A DNA stretch of 64,000 bases from NC2004 sp050874905 (lineage in GTDB: Bacteria > Bacillota > Clostridia > Lachnospirales > Lachnospiraceae), in NCBI GenBank assembly GCA_050874905.1, contig JBNMLP010000007.1, forward strand, positions 1 through 64,000, given 5' to 3'. A program made the translations under genes and the position numbers. Positions within the stretch are counted from its first letter, which is position 1. Each line of letters opens with the position of its first letter. The notes under the pieces were generated by a model. That model had not been told where the DNA came from and did not search any database. It worked only from the letters and a program-made list of their open reading frames with translations. Of this stretch, positions 1-7,827 are shown piece by piece.

Positions 1-63
1 GACCGAAACGACGGCACGCCGACAACCGAAAAACGCAGTTAAAACCTGAATTTTTGCAAAAGA

Positions 64-103
64 AAAACCTAAACCAAACACTTTCGTATTCGATTTAGGT
101 TTT
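64..103 (-). terminator. Rho-independent terminator of the tRNA-Ser unit
   Basis: Ten-base arms AAAACCTAAA (64-73) and TTTAGGTTTT (94-103) form a stem on the minus strand, followed by a U-rich tract (complement of the A-run at 60-67). It lies just downstream of the tRNA-Ser(GGA) 3' end. Confidence 0.75.
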
Positions 104-106
104 GCT

Positions 107-198
107 TGGCGGAGAAGGCGGGATTTGAACCCTCGCGCCGCTATTAACGACCTACTCCCTTTCCAGGGGAGCCCCTTCAGCCACTTGGGTACTTCTCC
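107..198 (-). tRNA. tRNA-Ser (anticodon GGA)
   Basis: The minus strand folds as a class II tRNA. The acceptor stem is GGAGAAG/CTTCTCC with discriminator G and an encoded CCA (107-109). The anticodon arm CTCCC-CTGGAAA-GGGAG presents GGA. A long variable arm follows and the T arm carries GGTTCAAATCC. The long variable arm and anticodon identify serine. It is the second tRNA of a two-gene unit, 36 bp after tRNA-Ser(UGA). Confidence 0.97.
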
Positions 199-234
199 AA
201 GTAAAAGTGCCTGTTCTATTGCTTTCGCAATAAA

Positions 235-320
235 CGGAGAGGGTGGGATTCGAACCCACGCGCCCTTGCGGACAAACGGTTTTCAAGACCGCCTCGTTAT
301 GACCACTTCGATACCTCTCC
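235..320 (-). tRNA. tRNA-Ser (anticodon UGA)
   Basis: A class II tRNA on the minus strand with acceptor stem GGAGAGG/CCTCTCC and discriminator G. The anticodon loop CTTGAAA presents UGA, and the T loop carries GGTTCGAATCC. Unlike its neighbour it has no encoded CCA (GTTT follows the discriminator), so the CCA must be added after transcription. It is the first gene after the promoter at 383-411. Confidence 0.97.
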
Positions 321-382
321 ATGTCCATCCTGCGATAAACTTTGTTATGTTTTGTTGTCATCTCTTGCCGACGACAAGTGAT

Positions 383-411
383 ATAATACCACCTTTATTT
401 TGTCATGTCAA
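383..411 (-). promoter_or_regulatory. Sigma-A promoter for the tRNA-Ser pair
   Basis: On the minus strand TTGACA (406-411) is followed by exactly 17 bases and TATTAT (383-388), a near-consensus vegetative promoter about 60 bp upstream of tRNA-Ser(UGA). It sits between the 3' end of ispD and the tRNAs. Confidence 0.85.
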
Positions 412-429
412 CACCTTTTTTCAAAAAAT

Positions 430-1113
430 CTAATTTTTTAAATAGGCATTTGCAATCACCATATCTTCCGGGGTTGTGATCTTGATATTCCTGTAATCTC
501 CAGGGATCACATACACCTGTTTTCCACCATACTGCTCCATGACCATTGCATCATCTGTAATATGGTTATCCTCTTTTTTCATCATTTCATCATATGCTTT
601 TTTGATTTCTTCATAATAAAAGGTTTGGGGAGTCTGCACCTGATAGAGTTCACTACGATTTGGAGTTGCTGTAGCAATCCCATTGTCTGCCACCACTTTG
701 ATCGTGTCCTTGACCGGAACAGCTACAATACATGCACCTGTCTTTTCTGCACTCTGGATGGATGCTGTGATCATTTCCTGTGTCACAAATGGTCTTGCCC
801 CATCATGAATCAGTACAATATCACACGGCGCAGCAGCTTGCAAGCCGGCATATACAGAATGATACCGTTCCTTTCCACCCGCTACTATTTTATGTACCTT
901 TTTCAGATCATATTTTTCTACTAACTCCTCACAATATGAAATCTGGCTTTCTCCTGTCACCAATACAATGCGGTTCACTTCGCTTTGTTCCATTGCCCGC
1001 AGGCTATAATATAATAGTGGTTTACCATCAAGCTCCATAAACTGTTTGGCTGTTTTGGATTTCATGCGACTTCCCTGTCCTGCCGCCAATACAATTGCAA
1101 CAACCTCTGCCAT
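430..1113 (-). CDS. ispD: 2-C-methyl-D-erythritol 4-phosphate cytidylyltransferase
   Basis: IspD joins CTP to MEP to give CDP-methylerythritol in the non-mevalonate isoprenoid pathway. The 227-residue length is normal for the family. The N-terminal nucleotide-binding signature LAAGQGSRM is followed by AKQF, and DGARPF (around residues 104-109) is the family's central motif. The start is supported by AAGGGGG upstream of ATG. It is the last gene of the rnz-(membrane protein)-tsaD-ispD run, 11 bp after tsaD. No hairpin terminator is obvious before the tRNA promoter. Confidence 0.95.
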   Translation of the reverse strand: MAEVVAIVLAAGQGSRMKSKTAKQFMELDGKPLLYYSLRAMEQSEVNRIVLVTGESQISYCEELVEKYDLKKVHKIVAGGKERYHSVYAGLQAAAPCDIVLIHDGARPFVTQEMITASIQSAEKTGACIVAVPVKDTIKVVADNGIATATPNRSELYQVQTPQTFYYEEIKKAYDEMMKKEDNHITDDAMVMEQYGGKQVYVIPGDYRNIKITTPEDMVIANAYLKN

Positions 1114-1124
1114 TTTGCGCCCCC

Positions 1125-2165
1125 TTATCGTCGTTCTCCTATTTTTAAATTAGGTACTGCATTCAGATCCCAGCCATGTCTGGTTCCTTTCTGGTACTCA
1201 TAATATCCGGCAACTCCGATCATAGCTGCATTATCCGTACAGTAGATCGGGGATGGATAGTAAAATGCTTTTCCTTCTTTTTCGCAGGCTTCTTTCATCG
1301 CTGCTCTTAAAGAAGAGTTAGATGCCACACCTCCTGCGATCGCCACCTGATCGATATGCAGATCCCGTGCGGCAAGCATAGTATGTTCTACGATCACATC
1401 AATCACGGCCTGCTGGAAAGAGGCTGCAACATCTGCCCGTACCGGTTCAACCTGCTTCATCTGACATTGGTTCAAGTAATTTAATACTGCTGACTTTAAC
1501 CCACTGAAGCTAAAGTCATAGGGAGAGCCTTCAATCTTTGCTCTTGGAAATGCAATTGCTTTGGGATTTCCTTCTTTGGCAAGTGCATCTACTTTAGGTC
1601 CTCCCGGATAGCCCAATCCAATCGCCCGTGCGACTTTATCAAATGCTTCTCCCGCTGCATCATCGTGTGTACGACCGATAATCTCATATGTTCCATAGTC
1701 CTTTACCAGCACCAAATGAGAATGTCCACCAGACGCCACCATACACAAAAATGGTGGTTCTAACTCTTTATGTTCAATATAGTTGGCGGAAATATGTCCT
1801 TCAATATGATGAACTCCTACCAACGGAATATCTTTGGCATAGCATATGGCCTTGGCTTCTGCTACTCCGACTAACAATGCACCTACCAGTCCCGGTCCGT
1901 AGGTCACTGCGATCGCATCCAGATCATCGAGTGTACAATCTGCTTCTTTCAACGCTTCTTCGATCACCTGATTGATCTTTTCAATATGTTTTCTGGAAGC
2001 AATCTCCGGCACCACCCCTCCATAAAGCGTGTGGAGTGCAATCTGTGATGAAATCACATTGGAACATACTTCTCTCCCATTTCTGACCACAGAAGCTGCC
2101 GTTTCATCGCAAGATGATTCGATTCCCAGTATGATTGTATCCCGTTTATTTTGTGTTTCTTCCAT
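1125..2165 (-). CDS. tsaD: tRNA N6-adenosine threonylcarbamoyltransferase TsaD
   Basis: TsaD transfers threonylcarbamoyl to A37 of ANN-decoding tRNAs (t6A), acting with TsaB and TsaE. The 346-residue protein starts its actin-like core with GIESSCDETAASVV. It carries the metal-binding HIEGH motif and the C-terminal AGGVASNSSLR glycine-rich motif. GAGGAG precedes the ATG. Its partners tsaE and tsaB are about 5-6 kb away in a different operon (7810-6663), so the complex is encoded by two transcription units here. Confidence 0.97.
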   Translation of the reverse strand: MEETQNKRDTIILGIESSCDETAASVVRNGREVCSNVISSQIALHTLYGGVVPEIASRKHIEKINQVIEEALKEADCTLDDLDAIAVTYGPGLVGALLVGVAEAKAICYAKDIPLVGVHHIEGHISANYIEHKELEPPFLCMVASGGHSHLVLVKDYGTYEIIGRTHDDAAGEAFDKVARAIGLGYPGGPKVDALAKEGNPKAIAFPRAKIEGSPYDFSFSGLKSAVLNYLNQCQMKQVEPVRADVAASFQQAVIDVIVEHTMLAARDLHIDQVAIAGGVASNSSLRAAMKEACEKEGKAFYYPSPIYCTDNAAMIGVAGYYEYQKGTRHGWDLNAVPNLKIGERR

Positions 2166-2185
2166 CTTCTTCTCCTCACTATCTG

Positions 2186-2773
2186 TTATTCCTTTTCCTT
2201 GGAGGATCCGGAATTATTCTGCCATCCAAGTATTTTCCACTGTTCCCCCTCCATCACTAACAGATAGGTCTGCGTCGATTTCGGGTAATCATTTCCATTG
2301 CGGATCGTATAGGTTGCATCGACCTGTGCCACCTGTCTGTTATCTACCGTTTCATATTCTACCTGACTGGATTCCTCCACTACATAATTGGTGATCTTAT
2401 TTTTCTCCTCGTTGGAATCCTGTAATTCTTTTTTTAATGCCTGCACTTGTGCTTCTTCTGTGTTATCCGGATCATTACAAAGTTCTGTTGCATAAAGTTT
2501 TCTCATCTGTGCTACCAACTGCTCCAACTGCTTTTCATCTGGATGTTCCTTATAAATGCAGGTCAACATTCTGCTATATAAATTTACCACGTCACGCGCG
2601 GAATGTGGATACTCATCCTTTAAGTCATAGAGGATCAGTTCATCGGTTTCGGTCAGCTTCTCACTCTGTGTCTTTTTTGCACTGCGGTCTCTCACATAGG
2701 CATAACCCGCAAGAATGATGGCACAAACTAATACAACCATCACAAGTGTCTTCGTTGTCTTTTTATCCATCAT
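2186..2773 (-). CDS. Membrane-anchored protein of unknown function
   Basis: The 195-residue protein has a short basic N-terminus, one transmembrane helix at about residues 9-27 (TLVMVVLVCAIILAGYAYV), a charged helical region, and a C-terminal part with beta character ending in QWKILGWQN. That ending resembles the NTF2-like or immunity-type folds of small secreted proteins, which is inference. It is anchored with its bulk probably outside. It lies 7 bp after rnz and 20 bp before tsaD, so it is cotranscribed with both. I do not recognise a characterised family; similar proteins may exist in Lachnospiraceae. Confidence 0.8.
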   Translation of the reverse strand: MMDKKTTKTLVMVVLVCAIILAGYAYVRDRSAKKTQSEKLTETDELILYDLKDEYPHSARDVVNLYSRMLTCIYKEHPDEKQLEQLVAQMRKLYATELCNDPDNTEEAQVQALKKELQDSNEEKNKITNYVVEESSQVEYETVDNRQVAQVDATYTIRNGNDYPKSTQTYLLVMEGEQWKILGWQNNSGSSKEKE

Positions 2774-2780
2774 CTATTCC

Positions 2781-3692
2781 TCACTCCTCTTCAAAGTCCA
2801 ACTCGATCGTTTTCCCATCTTTTCCAAGATAAGTTTCAGGAAATATTTCCCGCACCTGCTTCAAATACTGCTCCGGATATACAAGTGAAGGACTGTAGTG
2901 CGTCAGCCACATCTGCGATGGCTGGGCTTTCTTTGCAAGCTGTGCCGCTTCATAAAAGGTCATGTGCTTGTGTTCTCTCGCCTTTGCCTGCTTGTCCTCT
3001 TCGCCATACATTCCCTCACAGATAAACAGATCTGATTCTTTTGCATATTCTGCGATCAATGGAACCGGTCTTGTATCGGTACAATAGGTAATGGACAAAC
3101 CTTTTCGTGGTGCACCAAGCACCATATCCGGTGTATATCTCATGCCATCCAGTTCTACGATATTGCCTTTCTGTAATGGATTCCAGCACTTTACCGGAAT
3201 ACCTAATTCTTTCGCCTTTTCCACTTGGAATTTTCCCTGTCTTGCCAGACTGATGCGATATCCATAGCAGGTCACATTGTGCTGTACCCGGAAAGCATCT
3301 ATCTTCAATCCCAGCAATTCAAATGTTTCTTCCTTTCCGTTAATCTCTATAAATTGAATTGGAAACGGAAGCTCGGGAGCAACAACACGCAACGAATTGA
3401 CCACCCGTGCAAGTCCCTTTGGCCCGATCAGAGTAAGTGGTTCTTTACGGTCTGCATTTCCCATTGTGAGCAGCATCCCCGGCAGTCCACTGATATGGTC
3501 TCCATGAAAATGCGTAAAGCAGATCACATCAATGGGTTTAAAGCTCCATCCTTTCTCCCGTACTGCGATCTGCGTACCTTCTCCACAATCGATCATAACT
3601 GTGCTTCCATTATAACGCACCATTAACGAAGTGAGCCACCGGTTTGGCAGCGGCATCATTCCTCCACATCCAAGCAAACAAACATCTATCAT
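2781..3692 (-). CDS. rnz: Ribonuclease Z (tRNA 3' endonuclease)
   Basis: RNase Z removes the 3' trailer of tRNA precursors, mainly those without an encoded CCA, such as the tRNA-Ser(UGA) nearby. The 303-residue metallo-beta-lactamase-fold protein has the metal motif HFHGDHISGLPG, an early DCGEGTQ motif, and a late HYSPSL histidine. Length matches the short bacterial form. GAGGAAAG precedes ATG. It is the first gene of its operon, with an extended -10 promoter at 3729-3737. Confidence 0.93.
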   Translation of the reverse strand: MIDVCLLGCGGMMPLPNRWLTSLMVRYNGSTVMIDCGEGTQIAVREKGWSFKPIDVICFTHFHGDHISGLPGMLLTMGNADRKEPLTLIGPKGLARVVNSLRVVAPELPFPIQFIEINGKEETFELLGLKIDAFRVQHNVTCYGYRISLARQGKFQVEKAKELGIPVKCWNPLQKGNIVELDGMRYTPDMVLGAPRKGLSITYCTDTRPVPLIAEYAKESDLFICEGMYGEEDKQAKAREHKHMTFYEAAQLAKKAQPSQMWLTHYSPSLVYPEQYLKQVREIFPETYLGKDGKTIELDFEEE

Positions 3693-3728
3693 TTTCTTTC
3701 CTCATTTTCTGTACTATTAAATCAATTT

Positions 3729-3737
3729 ATTATAGCA
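3729..3737 (-). promoter_or_regulatory. Extended -10 promoter for rnz operon
   Basis: The minus strand shows TGC-TATAAT, a perfect -10 with an upstream TG, 37 bp before the rnz start. No good -35 is visible at 17 bases, as is usual for extended -10 promoters. Confidence 0.55.
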
Positions 3738-3778
3738 CATCTTAAGTAGCAAGAAAACCTTTCATTTTCTCAGTATTT

Positions 3779-4003
3779 TCAGGACAAATACTCTGTTTGT
3801 TCCGTGATCACCGGTGGTATCATCAGTGTTTTGATAAATCGATCATAACACTCTTCACACAGCACCAGACTGTGATGTTCTCCGTCTTTCTTTGGAAAAT
3901 ATCCCCAGTCTTTTTCAATGCAGAGGAAATCTTTTTTCGCTACTGCATGTTCCACAACATATACCGTTCCACATTTATGACATATGATTTTTGCGTTCTC
4001 CAT
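3779..4003 (-). CDS. Small zinc-ribbon protein, unknown function
   Basis: The 74-residue protein carries two CxxC knuckles, CHKCG near residue 9 and CEEC near residue 50, spaced as in a zinc ribbon. Nothing else is recognisable. I place the start at the ATG at 4003 because AAGGAG lies 7 bases upstream; a longer frame from a TTG at 4021 would overlap that site. It lies downstream of the transketolase terminator, so it is either expressed by read-through or from its own undetected promoter. Confidence 0.7.
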   Translation of the reverse strand: MENAKIICHKCGTVYVVEHAVAKKDFLCIEKDWGYFPKKDGEHHSLVLCEECYDRFIKTLMIPPVITEQTEYLS

Positions 4004-4020
4004 CTTGGTTCTCCTTTTCA

Positions 4021-4053
4021 AAAAAATAAAGCTGTCCGTAAGACAGCTTTATT
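4021..4053 (-). terminator. Rho-independent terminator after transketolase
   Basis: A perfect 12-bp stem (AATAAAGCTGTC at 4025-4036, GACAGCTTTATT at 4042-4053) with a 5-base loop is followed on the minus strand by six U residues. It separates the transketolase gene from the zinc-ribbon gene. Confidence 0.9.
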
Positions 4054-4103
4054 ATATAAGATATTGTAATTTCTTCCTAGTGGTAAATACTGCTAGATAG
4101 TGC

Positions 4104-6089
4104 CTACAGTAATCCCTTTACTGTTTCTACAACATGATCTACCGTAAATCCAAATTTTTCAAAAAGCAGATTGCCCGGTGCTGATGCACCAAAGGTTGTC
4201 ATACCAACGGTTGCACCGTCCAATCCGACATATTTATACCAGATGTCAGTATTGGCTGCTTCTACCGCTACACGAGTGCGCACCTTCTTTGGAAGGACAC
4301 TCTCTTTATATGCCTCAGACTGTTGCTCAAATAATTCCATAGACGGCATACTTACTACACTGAAATCAATTCCATCTTTCTTTAATGCTTCCTGCGCAGC
4401 AATTGCCAGTTCTACTTCTGAACCGGATGCCATCAGAATACCATCCGGGGTTTCTTTTTGTGCTTTTGATACGACGTAACCACCTTTTAAAGCTTCCTTG
4501 GAAGATCCTGGTAACTGAGAAAGATTCTGTCGGGACAATACCAGTGCTGTCGGGTTCTTCTGATTGGTTACAGCATAGTACCAGCCTGCTGCAGTCTCTG
4601 TGGCATCTGCCGGACGATAGGTCACAAAGTTCGGAAGTGTCCGAAACATTGCAAGCTGCTCGATCGGCTCATGTGTCGGTCCGTCTTCTCCTACTCCGAT
4701 ACTGTCATGTGTCAGCACATAAATAGCAGGAATCTTCATCAATGCAGAAAGACGCGCCATTGGCTTCAAATAGTCACTGAATACAAAGAAGGTGGAAACA
4801 AAACTCTGAAGTCCGCCATGTAACAGTAATCCATTGCCAATCGCTGCCATGGCAAGCTCACGCACACCAAAATGGAAATTCCTACCAGAGTAATCTTCCT
4901 TACAGAAATCTCCCGCATCTTTCATATAGGTCTTTGTAGATGGTGCTAAATCTGCAGAACCACCTACCAGATTTGGCATTATGTCTTTTAATTTATTGAT
5001 GCACTGACCGGATAAATTACGGGTCGCATCTGCCTTGTCCGCAAAACTCCAGTATTCCTCATTCTCATAGAGTGCCTCTGCATCTACTCCATTCTGATAC
5101 TGTTTCAAAAGTTCTGCCTTTTCAGGGTATTTTGCCGCATAATCTGCCATCATTGCTTCCCATGCCTGCTGTGTTTTTGCTCCTTCTTCTGCAAGCTGGT
5201 GATAGTTGTCATATACATCCTGAGGAACAGAAAATGGTTCCTCATCCCAGGAAAGATTCTCTTTCAGTGCTTTGATGTTGTCCTCACCTAAAGGCTCTCC
5301 ATGTGCACTTGCCTTGCCCTCTTTGGCTGGACAGCCAAATCCAATCTTCGTATTGATCTTAATGAAAGATGGTCTTTCTTTGTCTGCTTTTGCCTCTTCA
5401 ATGGCTGCCCCGATCGCATCTAAATCATTGCCATCTTCTACTTCTAATACCTGGAATCCGAAGGATTCAAAGCGTTTTTTTACATCCTCGCGGAACGCAA
5501 TATCGGTTCCACCTTCAATGGAAATATTGTTGGAATCATACAGCACAATAAACTTATGAAGCCCCCATGTTCCCGCTAAAGAACCTGCTTCATAAGAAGT
5601 ACCTTCCATCATACAGCCATCCCCTGCGATCACATACGTATAGTGATCCACAACAGGATATCCCTCTTCGTTAAATTTTGCAGCCAGATGTGCTTCTGCT
5701 GCAGCCATACCAACGGCTGTTGCAAATCCGGCACCAAGTGGTCCGGTTGTCGTCTCCACCCCCACGGTGTGACCATACTCCGGATGTCCCGGTGTCAAAG
5801 AATCCAACTGTCTGAAATTCTTAATATCATCAATCGATAACTCGCCATAACCAAATAAATGAAACAAAGAATAAAGCAGCATTGAACCATGTCCTGCAGA
5901 CAACACAAACCGATCACGATTGAACCATTTTGGATCTTTTGGATTATGATTCATATGGTGTGCAAACAATTCATATGCCATAGCAGCAGCTCCTAATGGA
6001 AGTCCCGGATGACCGGAATTGGCCTTCTGGATTGCTTCTGCTGATAAAACACGAATTGCATTTACTGATTTCGTATCAATTGGTTTCAT
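4104..6089 (-). CDS. tkt: Transketolase
   Basis: Transketolase moves two-carbon ketol units between sugar phosphates in the non-oxidative pentose phosphate pathway, using thiamine diphosphate. The full-length 661-residue protein has SGHPGLPLGAA near the N-terminus, the diphosphate-binding GDGCMMEG motif followed by the NN pair, the pyrimidine-domain segment VGEDGPTHEPIEQL, and a C-terminal transketolase domain. I choose the ATG at 6089 because GAGGAG lies just upstream; a GTG at 6125 lacks a ribosome site. It is monocistronic, with a strong terminator behind it. Confidence 0.97.
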   Translation of the reverse strand: MKPIDTKSVNAIRVLSAEAIQKANSGHPGLPLGAAAMAYELFAHHMNHNPKDPKWFNRDRFVLSAGHGSMLLYSLFHLFGYGELSIDDIKNFRQLDSLTPGHPEYGHTVGVETTTGPLGAGFATAVGMAAAEAHLAAKFNEEGYPVVDHYTYVIAGDGCMMEGTSYEAGSLAGTWGLHKFIVLYDSNNISIEGGTDIAFREDVKKRFESFGFQVLEVEDGNDLDAIGAAIEEAKADKERPSFIKINTKIGFGCPAKEGKASAHGEPLGEDNIKALKENLSWDEEPFSVPQDVYDNYHQLAEEGAKTQQAWEAMMADYAAKYPEKAELLKQYQNGVDAEALYENEEYWSFADKADATRNLSGQCINKLKDIMPNLVGGSADLAPSTKTYMKDAGDFCKEDYSGRNFHFGVRELAMAAIGNGLLLHGGLQSFVSTFFVFSDYLKPMARLSALMKIPAIYVLTHDSIGVGEDGPTHEPIEQLAMFRTLPNFVTYRPADATETAAGWYYAVTNQKNPTALVLSRQNLSQLPGSSKEALKGGYVVSKAQKETPDGILMASGSEVELAIAAQEALKKDGIDFSVVSMPSMELFEQQSEAYKESVLPKKVRTRVAVEAANTDIWYKYVGLDGATVGMTTFGASAPGNLLFEKFGFTVDHVVETVKGLL

Positions 6090-6179
6090 GAGATATCTCC
6101 TCTCTTTTTCATTCCTGTTACGCACAATCTGTGCATTGTCGTAACCATCATATACGATTTTGTTAAAAAAAGCAACCGG

Positions 6180-6650
6180 TCAGATTGATTCGATTTTTTC
6201 TTTATTTAAATTCCGGATCATGACCACGGCATCCTCCACCGGATTCGTATAATACTGCCTGCGCACATGAATACGTTCAAACCCCAGCTGCTCATACAGT
6301 TTTTGTGCAATCTGATTGCTCTGCCGTACTTCTAAATGAATGGACTCGATGCCATTTTTCTGTGCCAGCAAAAACATTCCTTTCATCAGCGCGGTTGCAA
6401 TGCGGTTTCCCCGGTACTCCGGAAGCACTGCAATATGTGTAATATCACCCGAATCAACAAACTGGATCAATCCTACAAAGCCTACGATCTGGTGCTCACA
6501 CTCGGCTACCAGATAATGATTCTCCATGTATTGGAACAAGGAATCAAAGTCTTCCTTGCTCCATGCATTTCTAATGCACTGCTCATCAATGTATGCTACT
6601 CTGCCACAATCGCGCGGCTGCATTTGTCGTATCGTAAATGTCCTGCTCAT
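6180..6650 (-). CDS. rimI: Ribosomal protein S18-alanine N-acetyltransferase (GNAT)
   Basis: RimI acetylates the N-terminal alanine of ribosomal protein S18. The 156-residue GNAT protein has the acetyl-CoA loop YRGNRIATALM and the C-terminal LEVRQSN..A..LYEQLGFE segment typical of RimI, which uses Glu in motif B. The ATG at 6650 has AGGTGG upstream; the GTG at 6659 overlaps that ribosome site. The gene follows tsaB by 12 bp, and rimI next to tsaB-tsaE is a very common bacterial arrangement, which supports the assignment. Confidence 0.92.
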   Translation of the reverse strand: MSRTFTIRQMQPRDCGRVAYIDEQCIRNAWSKEDFDSLFQYMENHYLVAECEHQIVGFVGLIQFVDSGDITHIAVLPEYRGNRIATALMKGMFLLAQKNGIESIHLEVRQSNQIAQKLYEQLGFERIHVRRQYYTNPVEDAVVMIRNLNKEKIESI

Positions 6651-6662
6651 ATTTCCCACCTG

Positions 6663-7376
6663 TTAGTTATTCTGTCCGTTTTTCAGTCGTTCCTTTCTCT
6701 CCCGCTCTGCCTGAGATAATCTTAAATATTCCGGTGCAAATTCTGCTGCCGAAACAATCTTTCCCTCTTCATATCGTCTGGCGGCACTGAGCGCAACAGC
6801 CGCCGCACTCTGGTAACGATGGTGCACTGGTGCAATCTGATATGGCTGTTTTACCTGATTTTTCAACTGCTCTGCATATACATCTACGCCATCTCCCAGA
6901 AACAGAATATTTTCTGCATCCGTCGGCAGAGATGCAATCAGTTCTTCCACTGGAATCACACACGCTTCCCGTTTGCAGGTGCAGCCATCCAAAAACTGGT
7001 ACATGGCGGTGTACACCTGTGATCTTCGGGCATCCATCATAGGGCATACCACTCCGTTTGCTTCCATTGCCTGATAAGCAAGTCCTTCCAATGTTGGCAC
7101 CGGAATCAGTGGAATGGATAATGCAAGTCCTAAACCTTTGGCGGTTGCACTTCCAATGCGGAGTCCGGTAAATGATCCCGGTCCTGCTGCGATCGCGATT
7201 GCTGAAAGCTCGCTTTTTTCTGTTTTCGTCATCGACATGATCTCATCGATCATAGGAAGCAGTGTTTCCGAATGTGTCTTTTTAAAATTGACAGAATATT
7301 CTGCCCGTATCTGTCCGTCTACATAAAGTGCCGTGCTTGCTACAAGCCCGGAACTGTCAATTGCCAGTATTGTCAT
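6663..7376 (-). CDS. tsaB: tRNA threonylcarbamoyladenosine biosynthesis protein TsaB
   Basis: TsaB is the non-catalytic partner that dimerises with TsaD during t6A formation. The 237-residue protein starts MTILAIDSSGLVAS, an ASKHA-fold phosphate loop, and contains AIAAGPGSFTGLRIG, the family signature. Its start ATG overlaps the tsaE stop by four bases (ATGA at 7373-7376), indicating translational coupling. Confidence 0.96.
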   Translation of the reverse strand: MTILAIDSSGLVASTALYVDGQIRAEYSVNFKKTHSETLLPMIDEIMSMTKTEKSELSAIAIAAGPGSFTGLRIGSATAKGLGLALSIPLIPVPTLEGLAYQAMEANGVVCPMMDARRSQVYTAMYQFLDGCTCKREACVIPVEELIASLPTDAENILFLGDGVDVYAEQLKNQVKQPYQIAPVHHRYQSAAAVALSAARRYEEGKIVSAAEFAPEYLRLSQAERERKERLKNGQNN

Positions 7377-7810
7377 AGTGTTCCCTCTTTCGGCTGTATT
7401 ATAATCTTTCGGTAATCGAATCCTTTTTCCAGATTCTTTTCTATCGTTACCACGATGCGTTTTTGCGGCAAAATGTCCTCGATCAGATTCGCCCACTCAA
7501 TGAAGGTAACACCCTCTCCATAGACATAGTCATCAAAACCAATCTCATCCATTTCCTCAACGTCACTAATACGGTATACGTCAAAATGATAAAATGGAAG
7601 ACGTCCCTCCTCGTACTCCTGTACAATGGTAAAAGTCGGGCTGCTGATCGGCTCCTCAATTCCAAGTCCTTTGGCAAATCCCTTGGTAAACACGGTTTTT
7701 CCCACACCAAGATCACCTAGCAGACAGTATACTTCACCTGCCTTTGCCTTTTGTCCCAGTGTCAGCCCTAATTCATAAGTCCCTTTTTCTGAAAAACTTT
7801 CTACTATCAT
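7373..7810 (-). CDS. tsaE: tRNA threonylcarbamoyladenosine biosynthesis ATPase TsaE
   Basis: TsaE is the small P-loop ATPase that resets the TsaBD complex in t6A synthesis. The 145-residue protein carries the Walker A GDLGVGKT and the family segment SSPTFTIVQEY, followed by HFDVYRI. GAGGTGAG precedes ATG. It is coupled to tsaB by a 4-base overlap and follows tex by 17 bp. Confidence 0.96.
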   Translation of the reverse strand: MIVESFSEKGTYELGLTLGQKAKAGEVYCLLGDLGVGKTVFTKGFAKGLGIEEPISSPTFTIVQEYEEGRLPFYHFDVYRISDVEEMDEIGFDDYVYGEGVTFIEWANLIEDILPQKRIVVTIEKNLEKGFDYRKIIIQPKEGTL

Positions 7811-7827
7811 CTGTTCTTCTCACCTCG

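Noticed and set aside
125..433. Open frames across the first 430 bases
   Set aside because: They run through the two tRNA-Ser genes and their promoter. No ribosome site; tRNA structure explains the sequence.
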